Shown here: piece by piece, positions 10,184-19,568 of the stretch
How the letters are laid out: the number at the start of each line of letters is the position of its first letter
Position numbering within the stretch: the stretch's first letter is position 1
DNA from: Psychrobacillus sp. OK032
GTDB taxonomy: Bacteria > Bacillota > Bacilli > Bacillales_A > Planococcaceae
NCBI RefSeq assembly: GCF_900111345.1
Contig: NZ_FOGY01000002.1
Coordinates: 310,001-374,000, forward strand
Direction of reading: 5' to 3'
Length of the DNA stretch: 64,000 nt
Translations under genes and position numbers: made by a program
The notes under the pieces: generated by a model
Seen by the model: only the letters and a program-made list of their open reading frames with translations
Database searches by the model: none
What the model was told of the DNA's origin: nothing

Positions 10184-10717
10184 TCACTCCAATCTTTCAC
10201 TTGCAATTAGCTTAACTTTAAGTTCGTTTTCTGTATTTACCTGTTTTTCTATATGAAAAAGACTTGTAAATGATTCTTCCATCCAAGAATGGTAAGACCA
10301 GTCACCTTGAACTTTTATTTGGATTTCTAGTTGTTCATCCGTCTTAATATGAACTTTAAGTAATTGCTCTTGATATCCTCTAAGATTCGGGTAAATGGAT
10401 TGAAGAAAACATTCTAAGTATTCCCGAAGTGCAGCATCATATTTATCTGCTCCGCTACTTAAAAGAGATGTTTGAACAACTAAAGTCATTTTATTATATC
10501 TCATATTAAACGTTTGTAACCATTCGTTTGTTTTAGATAAACCAATATTATTGATATCAAAAAACTGATTACATTTTGACGAATAATTACTTATTAATTT
10601 TTTTGCCTCTTCAATCCTGCCCATATCTAAATTCATTTGTATTAAATGTAAACTATTTAGAAAATCATGCATAGAATGGCGCAGTACATTGTTTATCGTT
10701 ATCTCTTTATCGTTCAT
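10184..10717 (-). CDS. spo0B: Sporulation phosphotransferase Spo0B
   Basis: A 177-residue protein that passes phosphate from Spo0F to Spo0A in the sporulation phosphorelay. The phospho-acceptor histidine is in HSMHDFLNSLHLIQMNL (His17 of this start), matching the B. subtilis helical hairpin HDW motif. The C-terminal half is a degenerate ATPase-like domain. The start chosen is the ATG at 10717. A GTG 12 bp upstream is also open, but only 1 nt separates it from the GGGAG ribosome binding site. Sequence divergence is high, as usual for Spo0B; position next to obg supports the call. Confidence 0.87.
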   Translation of the reverse strand: MNDKEITINNVLRHSMHDFLNSLHLIQMNLDMGRIEEAKKLISNYSSKCNQFFDINNIGLSKTNEWLQTFNMRYNKMTLVVQTSLLSSGADKYDAALREYLECFLQSIYPNLRGYQEQLLKVHIKTDEQLEIQIKVQGDWSYHSWMEESFTSLFHIEKQVNTENELKVKLIASERLE

Positions 10718-10789
10718 ATTAGTTACCACGCTCCCTATTATGCTTTTGTTCTTACAAGTATAACAGGAATAACTTGATATTGCTCTAAC

Positions 10790-10870
10790 CTATGAGAAGC
10801 GCAAGGTCCAATGTTAGAGTGATGCAGTCTAAGTTCGTGATATCATACTGGCTCAGGAGATAGCTCCCCA
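10790..10870. repeat. Degenerate copy of the interspersed repeat
   Basis: Read on the minus strand, CGAACTTAGACTGC then TTGCGCTTCTCATA resembles the CGAACTTAGACTGT to GCGCTTTTCTTA end of the copy at 3825-3977, in opposite orientation. It lies between spo0B and the 34-bp array. Confidence 0.5.
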
Positions 10871-10892
10871 ACCACCATAAGCGATTTTGTTT

Positions 10893-11291
10893 ACGACGAG
10901 CTTTGCGCAAGGAGCAACGTTTTTTCTGCGACGAGCTTTGCGCAGGAGCAACGTTTTTTCTGCGACGAGCTTTGCGCAGGAGCAACGTCTTTTCTGCGAC
11001 GAGCTTTGCGCAGGAGCAACGTCTTTTCTGCGACGAGCTTTGCGCAGGAGCAACGTCTTTTCTGCGACGAGCTTTGCGCAGGAGCAACGTCTTTTCTGCG
11101 ACGAGCTTTGCGCAGGAGCAACGTCTTTTCTGCGACGAGCTTTGCGCAGGAGCAACGTCTTTTCTGCGACGAGCTTTGCGCAGGAGCAACGTTTTTTCTG
11201 CGACGAGCTTTGCGCAGGAGCAACGTCTTTTCTGCGACGAGCTTTGCGCAGGAGCAACGTCTTTTCTGCGACGAGCTTTGCGCAGGAGCAA
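10893..11291. repeat. 34-bp tandem repeat array (minisatellite)
   Basis: Eleven full units and one truncated unit of a 34-bp sequence whose core is GACGAGCTTTGCGCAGGAGC. Copies are nearly identical: the first has one extra A, and units 1, 2 and 9 have T instead of C in the CGTCTTTTCT part. Each unit can fold as a small hairpin (GACG/CGTC and TTGC/GCAA). 34 is not a multiple of 3, yet frames stay open on both strands because the unit lacks stops. These open frames are not treated as genes. The array sits between rpmA and spo0B, with no other gene in 10718-11378. Confidence 0.95.
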
Positions 11292-11339
11292 GGCTCTGGA
11301 TGGATACTGCACAAAAAAATATATACTTTCTTATCTACT

Positions 11340-11368
11340 AAAAAAAAGGACCGCATAAATGCAGTCCT
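11340..11368 (-). terminator. Terminator after rpmA
   Basis: On the minus strand AGGACTGC pairs with GCGGTCCT (one wobble) around a 6-nt loop, followed by an uninterrupted T run. It ends the rplU-prp-rpmA transcript before the minisatellite, so spo0B probably has its own promoter. Confidence 0.85.
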
Positions 11369-11378
11369 TTTCTTATCA

Positions 11379-11681
<303 letters not shown>

Positions 11682-12017
11682 CTACTTTTTGAAGGTTATT
11701 TTTATATACTTACTATAATCTTGCTCAATCGTTTGTAAAGAAACAATCATCGATTCCAAAATGAGTTGCATATTTGCGCTCTTTTCAGAATTTGAAATGC
11801 TAGGTACTTCGACATATAAATAGCCGCCGTCACCTTTTTGCTTTATGATAGGTGTAATTTCTGTAAGCGCAATGATCGCATTCACCGCACCAAATGATAC
11901 AGCAGAAGCTCCTGCACATACTAAATCTTTCCCATGTTCTGCAAAATCAGCATGTCCTTTCATTTCAAATGAATGAATCAGACCTGATTGATCTCTCGTT
12001 ATTATCACTTTAATCAT
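11682..12017 (-). CDS. prp: Ribosomal-processing cysteine protease Prp
   Basis: A 111-residue protease (B. subtilis YsxB family) that removes the L27 N-terminal extension. The catalytic pair is His in MKGHADFAEHGKDLVCAGAS (about residue 22) and Cys about residue 34. It lies between rplU and rpmA, its conserved place, 1 bp after the rplU stop. Its ribosome binding site is weak, which suggests translational coupling to rplU. Confidence 0.95.
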   Translation of the reverse strand: MIKVIITRDQSGLIHSFEMKGHADFAEHGKDLVCAGASAVSFGAVNAIIALTEITPIIKQKGDGGYLYVEVPSISNSEKSANMQLILESMIVSLQTIEQDYSKYIKITFKK

Positions 12018-12018
12018 C

Positions 12019-12327
12019 TTATAAACTAATAGATTCTACTACTAATTTAGTGTATGGTTGACGGTGACCTTGTTTTTTACGGTAATTCTTTTTCGCTTTG
12101 TATTTGAAAACGATGATTTTTTTAGCTTTGCCGTTTTTTACAACTTTCGCTGTAACTTTAGCACCTTCCACGAATGGAGCACCAACTTTAACATCATCTC
12201 CACCTACGAATAAAACTTTGTCGAAAGTTACAACTTCATCAGCATTTGCATCTAATTTTTCAATGTAGATTTCTTGCCCTTGTTCAACTTTGATTTGTTT
12301 ACCACCAGTTTCAATAATTGCGTACAT
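12019..12327 (-). CDS. rplU: 50S ribosomal protein L21
   Basis: A 102-residue large-subunit protein beginning [18 protein letters not shown]. The C-terminal signature [19 protein letters not shown] binds 23S rRNA. It is the first gene of the rplU-prp-rpmA operon and is preceded by an L21 leader. Confidence 0.98.
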   Translation of the reverse strand: MYAIIETGGKQIKVEQGQEIYIEKLDANADEVVTFDKVLFVGGDDVKVGAPFVEGAKVTAKVVKNGKAKKIIVFKYKAKKNYRKKQGHRQPYTKLVVESISL

Positions 12328-12335
12328 ACTTGCAC

Positions 12336-12436
12336 CTCCTCTTAGACTAAGACTCGCCTTCCAAAAGGTGATTCAGTTAACTGAATGCTTAAACCTTTTC
12401 AGAGCGGTTGTAGCAACGGGTGCTGCTACAAACAAT
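12336..12436 (-). promoter_or_regulatory. Ribosomal protein L21 leader
   Basis: The untranslated region upstream of rplU holds stable hairpins (AGCAGCACCC/GGTTGCT type, and AAGGTTTAAGC to GCATTCAGTTAACTGAATCACCTTTTGG). A leader of this kind is conserved upstream of rplU in Bacillota (L21 leader) and is thought to mediate autoregulation. The assignment is from position and hairpin pattern, not a covariance search. Confidence 0.65.
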
Positions 12437-12470
12437 AACATTTGAATATTATCACATATAGAATCTCGCG

Positions 12471-13067
12471 TCAAGCGGTTTTCGTTATTCGATCAAATGC
12501 TAGCTTGTACTTTCGAAATCTCCAATAAGCAAAATTTTGCAAAACGATAAACAAAAAAATGAACGAAACCGATACAGCCTTAGGAAAATAAGCTAAGCTA
12601 ATGAAAAAAACAAGGCTACTACTCCAAAGAGAAAAGCCGATTAGCATCTCATACTTATCCGGAAAAAGCGCATCTAAAGCCCGTCCACCATCTAAAGGGT
12701 AGATTGGTAATAAATTTATACAAAAAATAATTAATTGCGTTAAAAATATAAGTCGATCTTGCGGAAAATCAATGAAATAACTAAAAGCCATTAACAAAAG
12801 CGTACAAAATGGACCTCCAAAAATAACAAAAAGCTGACCACTTTTTTGCACTTTCGAAAATTGCTCCATCTTAATCTCTCCGCCGTAAGGTAAAATCGTG
12901 CAAGATTGCACTTTTATCCCTACTAACTTTGCTGCGATTAAGTGCCCAAATTCATGAATAAGCAAGGAACCAAATACAATCGAATAGACAGCGATTTCCC
13001 CTGACAAATAAAAAAAAAGGAAAAACGGAATCATAATAGGATGCACTTTAAAGACTTGCTTATTCAT
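12471..13067 (-). CDS. spoIVFB: Stage IV sporulation intramembrane metalloprotease SpoIVFB, short form
   Basis: A 198-residue multi-pass site-2 protease. The zinc motif HEFGH is at residues 38-42 and the third ligand at Asp126 in IYPLDGGRA. SpoIVFB cleaves pro-SigK in the mother cell. The B. subtilis enzyme is about 288 residues and ends in a CBS domain; here the protein stops soon after the last membrane helix, so the CBS domain is missing. No frameshifted remnant is apparent, since the L21 leader region follows. It overlaps spoIVFA by 8 bp. Confidence 0.88.
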   Translation of the reverse strand: MNKQVFKVHPIMIPFFLFFYLSGEIAVYSIVFGSLLIHEFGHLIAAKLVGIKVQSCTILPYGGEIKMEQFSKVQKSGQLFVIFGGPFCTLLLMAFSYFIDFPQDRLIFLTQLIIFCINLLPIYPLDGGRALDALFPDKYEMLIGFSLWSSSLVFFISLAYFPKAVSVSFIFLFIVLQNFAYWRFRKYKLAFDRITKTA

Positions 13068-13605
13068 AAGTTGCTGCTAGCCAATCAACAAGTTCGCTCA
13101 TTTCTAAGTTTTTCCCATCTTTTTCTACTTGAATATATAGTAATTCGTTCTCAACCGTCGCAAATATATCTCCAGGACTTACCGATGTATATGGTAGTTG
13201 GTGAAACTCTGCTACAAACCCAAAAGTTGCGGTTTCCCCTGTATCATATAAAACTGACATCGTTTTACTTGTGTTTTTTTTATATCCAGTAAAGATAATC
13301 AATCCATTTTCGGATGCATACAAATCCTGCGATTGTTCAACAGCTAAAATGACCCCTTCACCAAAAGGTTGTATCGATTTATATTCGATTAATGGAGGGT
13401 TCGTCACGGGTGCACTAACTTTTATTTTTTTATCTGATTGGTCCACCCATGCCATCACTTTTTTATACACCTCAGTTGGCTTCTGAGGTTCTAATAGCGT
13501 TGTTGTATAGTTGGTCGATAACGTATTATTTTCCTCTAGGTATGCAACTATAAAAAAGACAAATACAAATAGTAACGCAAGCACCCATTTTCGTTTTGAA
13601 AGCAT
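13060..13605 (-). CDS. spoIVFA: Stage IV sporulation protein FA
   Basis: A 181-residue membrane protein that anchors and inhibits SpoIVFB until a signal from the forespore arrives. It has one transmembrane segment (about residues 8-24, WVLALLFVFVFFIVAYL) and a C-terminal degenerate M23/LytM-like domain (IQPFGEGVILAVEQ to DIFATVENELLYIQVEKDG). The start is the ATG at 13605, preceded by AGGGGG. A longer open frame exists upstream but lacks a ribosome binding site. It is shorter than B. subtilis SpoIVFA (264 residues). Confidence 0.87.
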   Translation of the reverse strand: MLSKRKWVLALLFVFVFFIVAYLEENNTLSTNYTTTLLEPQKPTEVYKKVMAWVDQSDKKIKVSAPVTNPPLIEYKSIQPFGEGVILAVEQSQDLYASENGLIIFTGYKKNTSKTMSVLYDTGETATFGFVAEFHQLPYTSVSPGDIFATVENELLYIQVEKDGKNLEMSELVDWLAATYE

Positions 13606-13756
13606 ATCATTCCCCCTAGTAGGAATGTATGATGGCAAGTACAAATTCATGAACAAAAAAAGTGAACTCTAAATTAATTTGGCATTTGCTTTTACTTGAA
13701 TGCTTCCGTATGCTCTGGACGGAAATAGATACACCATTACCTTTAAAAAAGAAGCG

Positions 13757-14082
13757 TACGAGCATTCAATGGCTGTATCCGAACATATATCTTCACTATA
13801 AGAGCATTTACAGAGCATATACACACATTAAAAAGCACGCGATCATACCAGAGCTATATCCGAGCATATGTCTTCATTATACGAGCATTTAAAGTGCTTA
13901 TACGCACATAAAAAACATCCGAGCATTCTAGCGCCGTATCCGAGCATATGACTTCATTATACGAGCATTTAAAGAGCGTATAGGCACATAAATAAAACAT
14001 CCGAGCATTCAAGAGTTGTATCCGAGCATATATTTGCCTTATACGAGCATTTACAGAACGTATATGCACATTAAGTAGCATA
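13757..14082. repeat. Tandem repeat of about 81 bp, four units
   Basis: Four diverged units start near 13759, 13840, 13920 and 14002. Each carries CCGAGCATATGACTTC-like, ATACGAGCATTTA-like and GTATANGCACATAA-like blocks. The GAGCAT word occurs twice per unit, so the unit may itself be a doubled 40-bp module. Because 81 is divisible by 3, a minus-strand frame is open (13854-14081), but it has no ribosome binding site and is not taken as a gene. It fills most of the 600-bp gap between spoIVFA and minD; 13606-13756 shows nothing else. Confidence 0.85.
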
Positions 14083-14104
14083 TAAAAATATTGTTAAAAT
14101 AAAA

Positions 14105-14149
14105 TACCAGGGTGTTACTAGCATAAGCATAGCTAGCGACACCCTGGTA
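14105..14149 (-). terminator. Terminator after minD
   Basis: TACCAGGGTGT (14105-14115) pairs with ACACCCTGGTA (14139-14149), with an inner CTAGC/GCTAG stem. A T-rich stretch follows on the minus strand. It ends the mreBCD-minCD transcript and could also stop plus-strand transcription. Confidence 0.85.
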
Positions 14150-14204
14150 ATAAAAAATCTCTCAATAAAGATATTACTATATTAACTAAATTTCATTTGC
14201 GATG

Positions 14205-15005
14205 TTATTTAGCAAAGATTGATTTCAGTTTAGACATTACACCTTTTTTAGGCGTGTCCATGGACATTAATGGCACAGATTCGCCTAAAATACGGCGGGC
14301 GATATTTCGGTAGCCGAGCGCCGCTCTATTGGATGGATCCATTACAACAGGCTCTCCTTTATTAGAGGAAGTTATTACATTTTCATCATCTGCTACGATA
14401 CCTAATAGATCGATAGATAAATGCGTCGTAATCTCATTAATATCAAGCGCTTCGCCTTTTGTCATTAAATGCTGGCGGATACGATTGATGATTAACTTGG
14501 GTGGATCAATAGATTCTTCTTGTTCTAATAAGCCAATAATACGATCCGCATCACGAACAGCAGAAATTTCTGGTGTCGTCACGACAATTGCTTTATCTGC
14601 ACCCGCAATTGCATTTTTATAGCCTTGCTCTATACCTGCTGGACAATCGATTAATACGTAATCATAATCTCGCTTTAGCTCATTTACAAGTTCTTTCATT
14701 TGCTCTGGATTTACGGCATTTTTATCCGTTGTTTGGGCTGCTGGTAATAAGTATAATTTATCTTCAAAACGTTTGTCTTTTACAAGTGCTTGATGTATTT
14801 TACAGCGACCTTCCACAACATCTACTAAATCATAAATAATTCTATTTTCAAGCCCAAGAACAACATCTAAGTTTCGTAACCCGATATCTGTATCCATTAA
14901 GCAAACTTTTTTCCCTTGTAGAGCCAATGCAGTTCCAAGATTTGCAGTTGTTGTCGTTTTACCGACCCCACCTTTCCCAGAAGTTATTACGATTGCTTCA
15001 CCCAC
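14205..15005 (-). CDS. minD: Septum site-determining ATPase MinD
   Basis: A 266-residue ParA/MinD-family ATPase that recruits MinC to the membrane and blocks division near poles. The deviant Walker A GKGGVGKTT begins at residue 10, followed by switch regions (DTDIGLRNLD, IDCPAGIEQG). The C-terminal amphipathic membrane-targeting helix is VMSKLKSIFAK. It is downstream of minC with a 1-bp gap and last in the operon. Confidence 0.98.
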   Translation of the reverse strand: MGEAIVITSGKGGVGKTTTTANLGTALALQGKKVCLMDTDIGLRNLDVVLGLENRIIYDLVDVVEGRCKIHQALVKDKRFEDKLYLLPAAQTTDKNAVNPEQMKELVNELKRDYDYVLIDCPAGIEQGYKNAIAGADKAIVVTTPEISAVRDADRIIGLLEQEESIDPPKLIINRIRQHLMTKGEALDINEITTHLSIDLLGIVADDENVITSSNKGEPVVMDPSNRAALGYRNIARRILGESVPLMSMDTPKKGVMSKLKSIFAK

Positions 15006-15006
15006 A

Positions 15007-15678
15007 TTAGCTTCCTCCTTTAAATGTTGATAGATTTGGTCTTAATAAACGTAGTTCTTGTAGGCGATCAATTGCGATCGTACCATTTGTATGTAAATAA
15101 GCACATTCCATCTCCGGTTGCTCGGATAAAACCGTTAACTCGTCTGTCATCGTTTCAATGACATTATCAATAATTAGATGTGTTGCTTCTAACCACGAGG
15201 CAGCAATAACCGCATGTCGGTTTCCATTTGCTCCTGCATGCGCAATACCTTTCAACCGCCCTAGTACAAATACATTACCACCAGCAATTACGCGTCCATT
15301 TGGATTTACATCTCCTATGACGACTAAGTCTCCGACAGCAGTAATTATTTGGCCTGACCGCACAATCCCAACATAAGTCTCGGACTGATTTTCTAGTAAT
15401 CTTCTATTACATTCTTCGACGGTCATTACATCACTCTGTATTTTCGTCACGCGAAGATGCTCCGTCTGTTGTACACAATTAATAATTTCTTTGGCTTGTT
15501 CATCATTGCAATATCGATATCCTAGTTGTAAAAGCACTTCTGCTTGACCTTCAAATCCTTCATCAGATACCTTTTTCGCCAACTCTTCTAAAAGCTCTGT
15601 ATATGAACACTGATCATCTAGACGTAATACAAGCCCTTCTTTTGTACCTTTAATCGATATTAACTGCTTTTTCGTCAA
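15007..15678 (-). CDS. minC: Septum site-determining protein MinC
   Basis: A 223-residue FtsZ inhibitor. The N-terminal domain covers residues 1-95. The C-terminal beta-helix domain (about 105-210) has the glycine-rich repeat GDVNPNGRVIAGGNVFVLGR and the MinD-contact segment. The start is TTG with GAGGTG 6 nt upstream; no better ATG exists. It pairs with minD. Confidence 0.95.
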   Translation of the reverse strand: MTKKQLISIKGTKEGLVLRLDDQCSYTELLEELAKKVSDEGFEGQAEVLLQLGYRYCNDEQAKEIINCVQQTEHLRVTKIQSDVMTVEECNRRLLENQSETYVGIVRSGQIITAVGDLVVIGDVNPNGRVIAGGNVFVLGRLKGIAHAGANGNRHAVIAASWLEATHLIIDNVIETMTDELTVLSEQPEMECAYLHTNGTIAIDRLQELRLLRPNLSTFKGGS

Positions 15679-15716
15679 TCAAGTCACCTCAGATCTACCT
15701 GTCTAACCAAAAACGA

Positions 15717-16244
15717 TTATTTTTGAAGCAGCAATAATTTTTGATTAAACCGATTTAGAAGAATATATTTAAACAACCATCCAAACATTAAGATAAATAC
15801 ACCATTAGCAATCATCGTTGGGATAAGATTATATTGATAAAAATTCGCAAACGTCAGCGATTTAATACCAATGGATGTATAAAACAAAAATAAAATAATT
15901 TCCACTGCAGCTACTAATAGAAGCGTCAAAATAGTGGCAACTAATAAATGATGATGTACAAACTTTACGATAAAGCTAGCTACTAGACACATTAATGGAA
16001 AAATAAAAGAATATAATCCAATAATATCAATGAAAAAGACATCATACAAGAGCCCAAAAATCAACCCATAAAGCATAGCCCGTTTTCTGTCATAATAAAT
16101 AGCAATAAATATTAAATATATGATTAAAAAGCGAGGAACTAACACATAAAAATCCTCGTTCAATTCAATAGGCGAAAAAAGTCCAAAAATCGGTTCCATA
16201 TAAAACAATAGAACCGAAATAATTATTACTACATAACGAATCAT
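15717..16244 (-). CDS. mreD: Rod shape-determining protein MreD
   Basis: A 175-residue membrane protein with about five hydrophobic helices, the size and topology of MreD. It belongs to the lateral cell-wall elongation complex with MreB, MreC, RodA and penicillin-binding proteins. It overlaps mreC by 4 bp (ATGA), indicating coupled translation. Sequence conservation is low; context makes the call. Confidence 0.92.
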   Translation of the reverse strand: MIRYVVIIISVLLFYMEPIFGLFSPIELNEDFYVLVPRFLIIYLIFIAIYYDRKRAMLYGLIFGLLYDVFFIDIIGLYSFIFPLMCLVASFIVKFVHHHLLVATILTLLLVAAVEIILFLFYTSIGIKSLTFANFYQYNLIPTMIANGVFILMFGWLFKYILLNRFNQKLLLLQK

Positions 16245-17143
16245 GATTCTTCCCCTGCACCTTCTGTCAAATCAGCTTCCGTATTTCCACCATCTGTCCC
16301 ATCTACAGGATTAATAGTTCGTTTGGAAATTATGACATGATCTAAAATAGAAAAGCTTGCAGCAGGTTTTACATACGCAAGTTGGGTTAAACCATAATCA
16401 TCTGTTGTTACTTCAGTAACTTCACCGATTAAGATACCTTTGGGAAAAATTCCGCCTAAGCCAGAAGTAGTAACTTTTTGCCCTTTTTTCACTTCAAACT
16501 CGGAATCTATTCTTTTTAGTACTAGTTCTTTACGCTCTACATCATATCCTTCAATTAGTCCAAATACTTCTTGTTCACCTGCAATAACTGCCGATACACG
16601 ATAATTCGGGTTTTGGGTAGATAAAAGCTCCACTGTGGATGTATATGGAGTAGTTAAAATGACTTTTCCTATTAACCCTTGGGATGTCATCACTGCCATA
16701 TTGACAGCTACACCGTGTATTTCCCCTTTATCAATAATAATCTTTTCTTCCCATTGATCCGGATTCCGTGCAATTACAGTAGATTGGATTGGATTAAATG
16801 CGCGAAGATTTTCTTCTTTATCGATAATTTTTCGTAATTCGTCATTTTCTAACTGTAAATCATTTACACTAGCTTGTAAGGTGGCGTAATCTTCTAATCT
16901 TGCTTTCAACCGTGTATTTTCATCATATGTATTAAGTAAAGATTCAACATTATTAAAAATCCCCGTAACATACTGGGTCGGCTTGGAAAACATAGTTTGT
17001 CCAAAACCGACCACATCTTTGATTAATTGCTCAGGCAAGGATGCATGATTTCGATCTCGCAAAGAAAAGCTGATGAGTGCCACAAGAAATATCATCCCTA
17101 CAAGCAGCAAAACTAATCGCTTATTTGAAAAAAATTGTGGCAT
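16241..17143 (-). CDS. mreC: Rod shape-determining protein MreC
   Basis: A 300-residue bitopic protein: one N-terminal transmembrane helix (about 9-26), a coiled coil (about 65-115), then the extracellular beta-barrel domain (TVIARNPDQWEEKIIIDKG; TSGLGGIFPKGILIGEV). It links MreB to the peptidoglycan synthases. The C-terminal tail is acidic and Thr/Gly-rich. The start ATG has AAGGAG upstream. Confidence 0.96.
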   Translation of the reverse strand: MPQFFSNKRLVLLLVGMIFLVALISFSLRDRNHASLPEQLIKDVVGFGQTMFSKPTQYVTGIFNNVESLLNTYDENTRLKARLEDYATLQASVNDLQLENDELRKIIDKEENLRAFNPIQSTVIARNPDQWEEKIIIDKGEIHGVAVNMAVMTSQGLIGKVILTTPYTSTVELLSTQNPNYRVSAVIAGEQEVFGLIEGYDVERKELVLKRIDSEFEVKKGQKVTTSGLGGIFPKGILIGEVTEVTTDDYGLTQLAYVKPAASFSILDHVIISKRTINPVDGTDGGNTEADLTEGAGEES

Positions 17144-17156
17144 AACTCACTTCTCC

Positions 17157-18176
17157 TTAACTTCTAGTTTGTTGACGCTTTAATAAGCCCATATGATCAA
17201 GTGCTTTTCCTGTACCAATCGCAACACAATCTAATGGATCTTCTGCGATAAATACTGGCATATTTGTTTGATCACTAATTACTTTATCTAAGTTTTTCAG
17301 TAATGCTCCCCCACCGGTAAGCATAATTCCACGTTCCATTACATCCGCAGACAATTCTGGCGGTGTTTGCTCTAGCGTTTTCTTTACCCCATCAATAATA
17401 GAGGCAATAGATTCACGCAATGCGCTTGCTATTTCAGTTGAAGTAATATCAATTGTTTTTGGTAATCCAGTTACTAAGTCACGTCCACGGATGTCCATTT
17501 TTTCTTCCGCACCCGTTACTCTAGCAGAACCAATTTCCATTTTAATCGCTTCCGAAGTACGTTCCCCGATTGTTAAGTTATACGTTTTACGAACATAACT
17601 AGTAATCGCTTGATCCATTGCGTCTCCACCTACACGGACAGATTCGCTTGTTACGATACCACCAAGTGAAATAACAGCTACTTCGGTAGTACCTCCACCT
17701 ATATCAACGACCATACTTCCTGTAGGTTCCCAAACAGGTAAATTAGCACCGATTGCAGCAGCAAAAGGTTCTTCAATCGTTACCGCATCACGAGCTCCAG
17801 CTTGTTTCGCTGCATCGATCACGGCACGTTGTTCTACTGAAGTAATGCCAAAAGGTACACAAATCATGACATTTGGTTTACTCCATGACATACCAGATGC
17901 TTTCATCGCATTTTTTAAATAATATTCAATCATAGCAGATGTCGTATCAAAGTCAGCAATAACCCCATCTTTCATAGGGCGAATCGCTACGATAGAACCA
18001 GGTGTACGACCAATCATATTTCTTGCGTCATTCCCTACCGCAACAATAGAACCATTTTGCACATTTTTTGCAACAACAGAAGGTTCTCTCAATACAATTC
18101 CTTTTCCTTTAATAAAAACAAGCGTATTCGCTGTTCCCAAATCAATTCCTAAATCTCTAGCTCCAAATCCAAACAC
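17157..18176 (-). CDS. mreB: Rod shape-determining actin homologue MreB
   Basis: A 339-residue actin-like ATPase that forms membrane-bound filaments guiding sidewall synthesis. Phosphate 1 motif [11 protein letters not shown] and phosphate 2 motif [14 protein letters not shown] are present, as is the adenosine motif LTGGGALL. The start is GTG at 18176, giving the conserved N-terminus (M)[13 protein letters not shown] with an AAGGGAG ribosome binding site. A longer frame upstream would add 12 residues not found in the family. Confidence 0.97.
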   Translation of the reverse strand: MFGFGARDLGIDLGTANTLVFIKGKGIVLREPSVVAKNVQNGSIVAVGNDARNMIGRTPGSIVAIRPMKDGVIADFDTTSAMIEYYLKNAMKASGMSWSKPNVMICVPFGITSVEQRAVIDAAKQAGARDAVTIEEPFAAAIGANLPVWEPTGSMVVDIGGGTTEVAVISLGGIVTSESVRVGGDAMDQAITSYVRKTYNLTIGERTSEAIKMEIGSARVTGAEEKMDIRGRDLVTGLPKTIDITSTEIASALRESIASIIDGVKKTLEQTPPELSADVMERGIMLTGGGALLKNLDKVISDQTNMPVFIAEDPLDCVAIGTGKALDHMGLLKRQQTRS

Positions 18177-18270
18177 AATATTTACTCCCTTTCTATCACA
18201 AGCAAGTTTCACTTAATTGTCTTAAAGTCATAACTCTCATTATAACGGATAGAAAGAAAAATGCACAGTG

Positions 18271-18969
18271 TCACATGTACCCCTTTTCTTTAAGACTAAT
18301 AAATTGATGATCACCAATGATTAAATGATCGATCAACTCTATGCCCATGATCAGTCCTGCTTCTATTAATCGTTTCGTTACATCGATGTCTTCAGGAGAA
18401 GGTGAAGCGTTGCCACTAGGGTGGTTATGCGCACATATAATCGAGGCTGCAGAGCGTTTTACGGCTTCGCGGAACACTTCCCTCGGATGCACGATAGAAG
18501 CATTAAGCGAACCGATAAATATCGTTTGTTTGTGAAGGATTTGGTTTTTTACATTTAGGAAAAGAACAACGAAATGTTCTTGTTTCAAGGAAGTCATATC
18601 TGGCATTAAGTAATTTGCGGCATCTTTCGGGGAGCGTATCGTAAACTTTTCGTCCGTTTGTTGTTGAGCAAGTCTTCTACCTAATTCAACTGCAGCGAGA
18701 AGCTGTACTGCTTTCGCTTCTCCGATTCCTTTTACGGACATTATTTCTTCTAATGTGGTGTTTTTAAGTTCTTGAATTTGTTCGATAAAATTGAGGACTC
18801 TATTGGCTAGGTGGAGAACAGACTCTTGCTTCGTACCAGTACGAAGCAAGATTGCTATTAATTCTTGATTGGATAGACTTTGTGCACCTTGTCTTACAAG
18901 TCTTTCACGAGGTCGATCAGCTATATGGACATCACGAATCATTAAAGAAGGTGGTAAATCTATAGTCAT
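18271..18969 (-). CDS. radC: RadC family JAMM-type protein
   Basis: A 232-residue protein with an N-terminal helix-hairpin-helix region (IMSVKGIGEAKAVQLLAAVE, about 79-98) and a C-terminal JAMM/MPN domain with AHNHPSGNASPSPEDID, the metal-site signature. The old idea that RadC is a DNA repair protein is not supported; its role is unclear. It overlaps maf by 4 bp, as in many Bacillales. Confidence 0.95.
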   Translation of the reverse strand: MTIDLPPSLMIRDVHIADRPRERLVRQGAQSLSNQELIAILLRTGTKQESVLHLANRVLNFIEQIQELKNTTLEEIMSVKGIGEAKAVQLLAAVELGRRLAQQQTDEKFTIRSPKDAANYLMPDMTSLKQEHFVVLFLNVKNQILHKQTIFIGSLNASIVHPREVFREAVKRSAASIICAHNHPSGNASPSPEDIDVTKRLIEAGLIMGIELIDHLIIGDHQFISLKEKGYM

Positions 18970-19568
18970 TTACTCCACTCCTTGTCAAACGCTATCACTT
19001 CAAGCGTCAGTAACGTTTGAAACAAACGACTAATCGGAAGACCTACGACATTGTTGTAATCCCCTTCGATTTTCTCTACTAAAAAAACTCCCATTGTTTG
19101 AATACCATACGCACCTGCTTTGTCCAAAGAATCTCCGGTTGCTACATAAGCATCTATTTGCTCATCTGTTAGTTCATAAAATTTCACGAGCGTGGATTCT
19201 GCAAAACCGATACTTGTCCCTGCTCCGTGAATGGAAACTCCTGTTACTACATGATGTGTGCGACCAGATAGTTTTTTTAAATATTCTTTTGCCTGTTCCT
19301 TACTAGTCGGTTTTCCTAACACTTCTTTCCCTAGATGGACAATCGTATCTGCTCCAATAACAATAGCATTTGGATTTCTTTCAACAATCGGCACTGTTTT
19401 TTTATATGCAATAGAAATTGCCATGTCTTCTGGCGTTAGTTCACCTTCCACCGCTTCATCAATTTTTGCAGGTTGAACTTCGAATGGAATAGCTAATCTA
19501 CTAAACAGTTCCTTTCTTCTTGGTGACTCACTCGCTAGTATAAATGAATAATCAGTAGTTAATTTCAA
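18966..19568 (-). CDS. maf: Maf family nucleotide pyrophosphatase
   Basis: A 200-residue nucleoside-triphosphate pyrophosphatase acting on dTTP/UTP or modified nucleotides. The N-terminal signature is ILASESPRRKELF, followed by GADTIVHLGKEVLGKP. In B. subtilis it inhibits septation when overproduced. The start is TTG at 19568 with GGAGG 8 nt upstream; a longer open frame lacks a ribosome binding site. It is located between spoIIB and radC, the conserved place. Confidence 0.95.
   Translation of the reverse strand: MKLTTDYSFILASESPRRKELFSRLAIPFEVQPAKIDEAVEGELTPEDMAISIAYKKTVPIVERNPNAIVIGADTIVHLGKEVLGKPTSKEQAKEYLKKLSGRTHHVVTGVSIHGAGTSIGFAESTLVKFYELTDEQIDAYVATGDSLDKAGAYGIQTMGVFLVEKIEGDYNNVVGLPISRLFQTLLTLEVIAFDKEWSK

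Noticed and set aside
13854-14081. 75-codon minus-strand frame in the 81-bp array
   Set aside because: It stays open because the unit length is a multiple of 3; there is no ribosome binding site and unit divergence does not preserve the protein.
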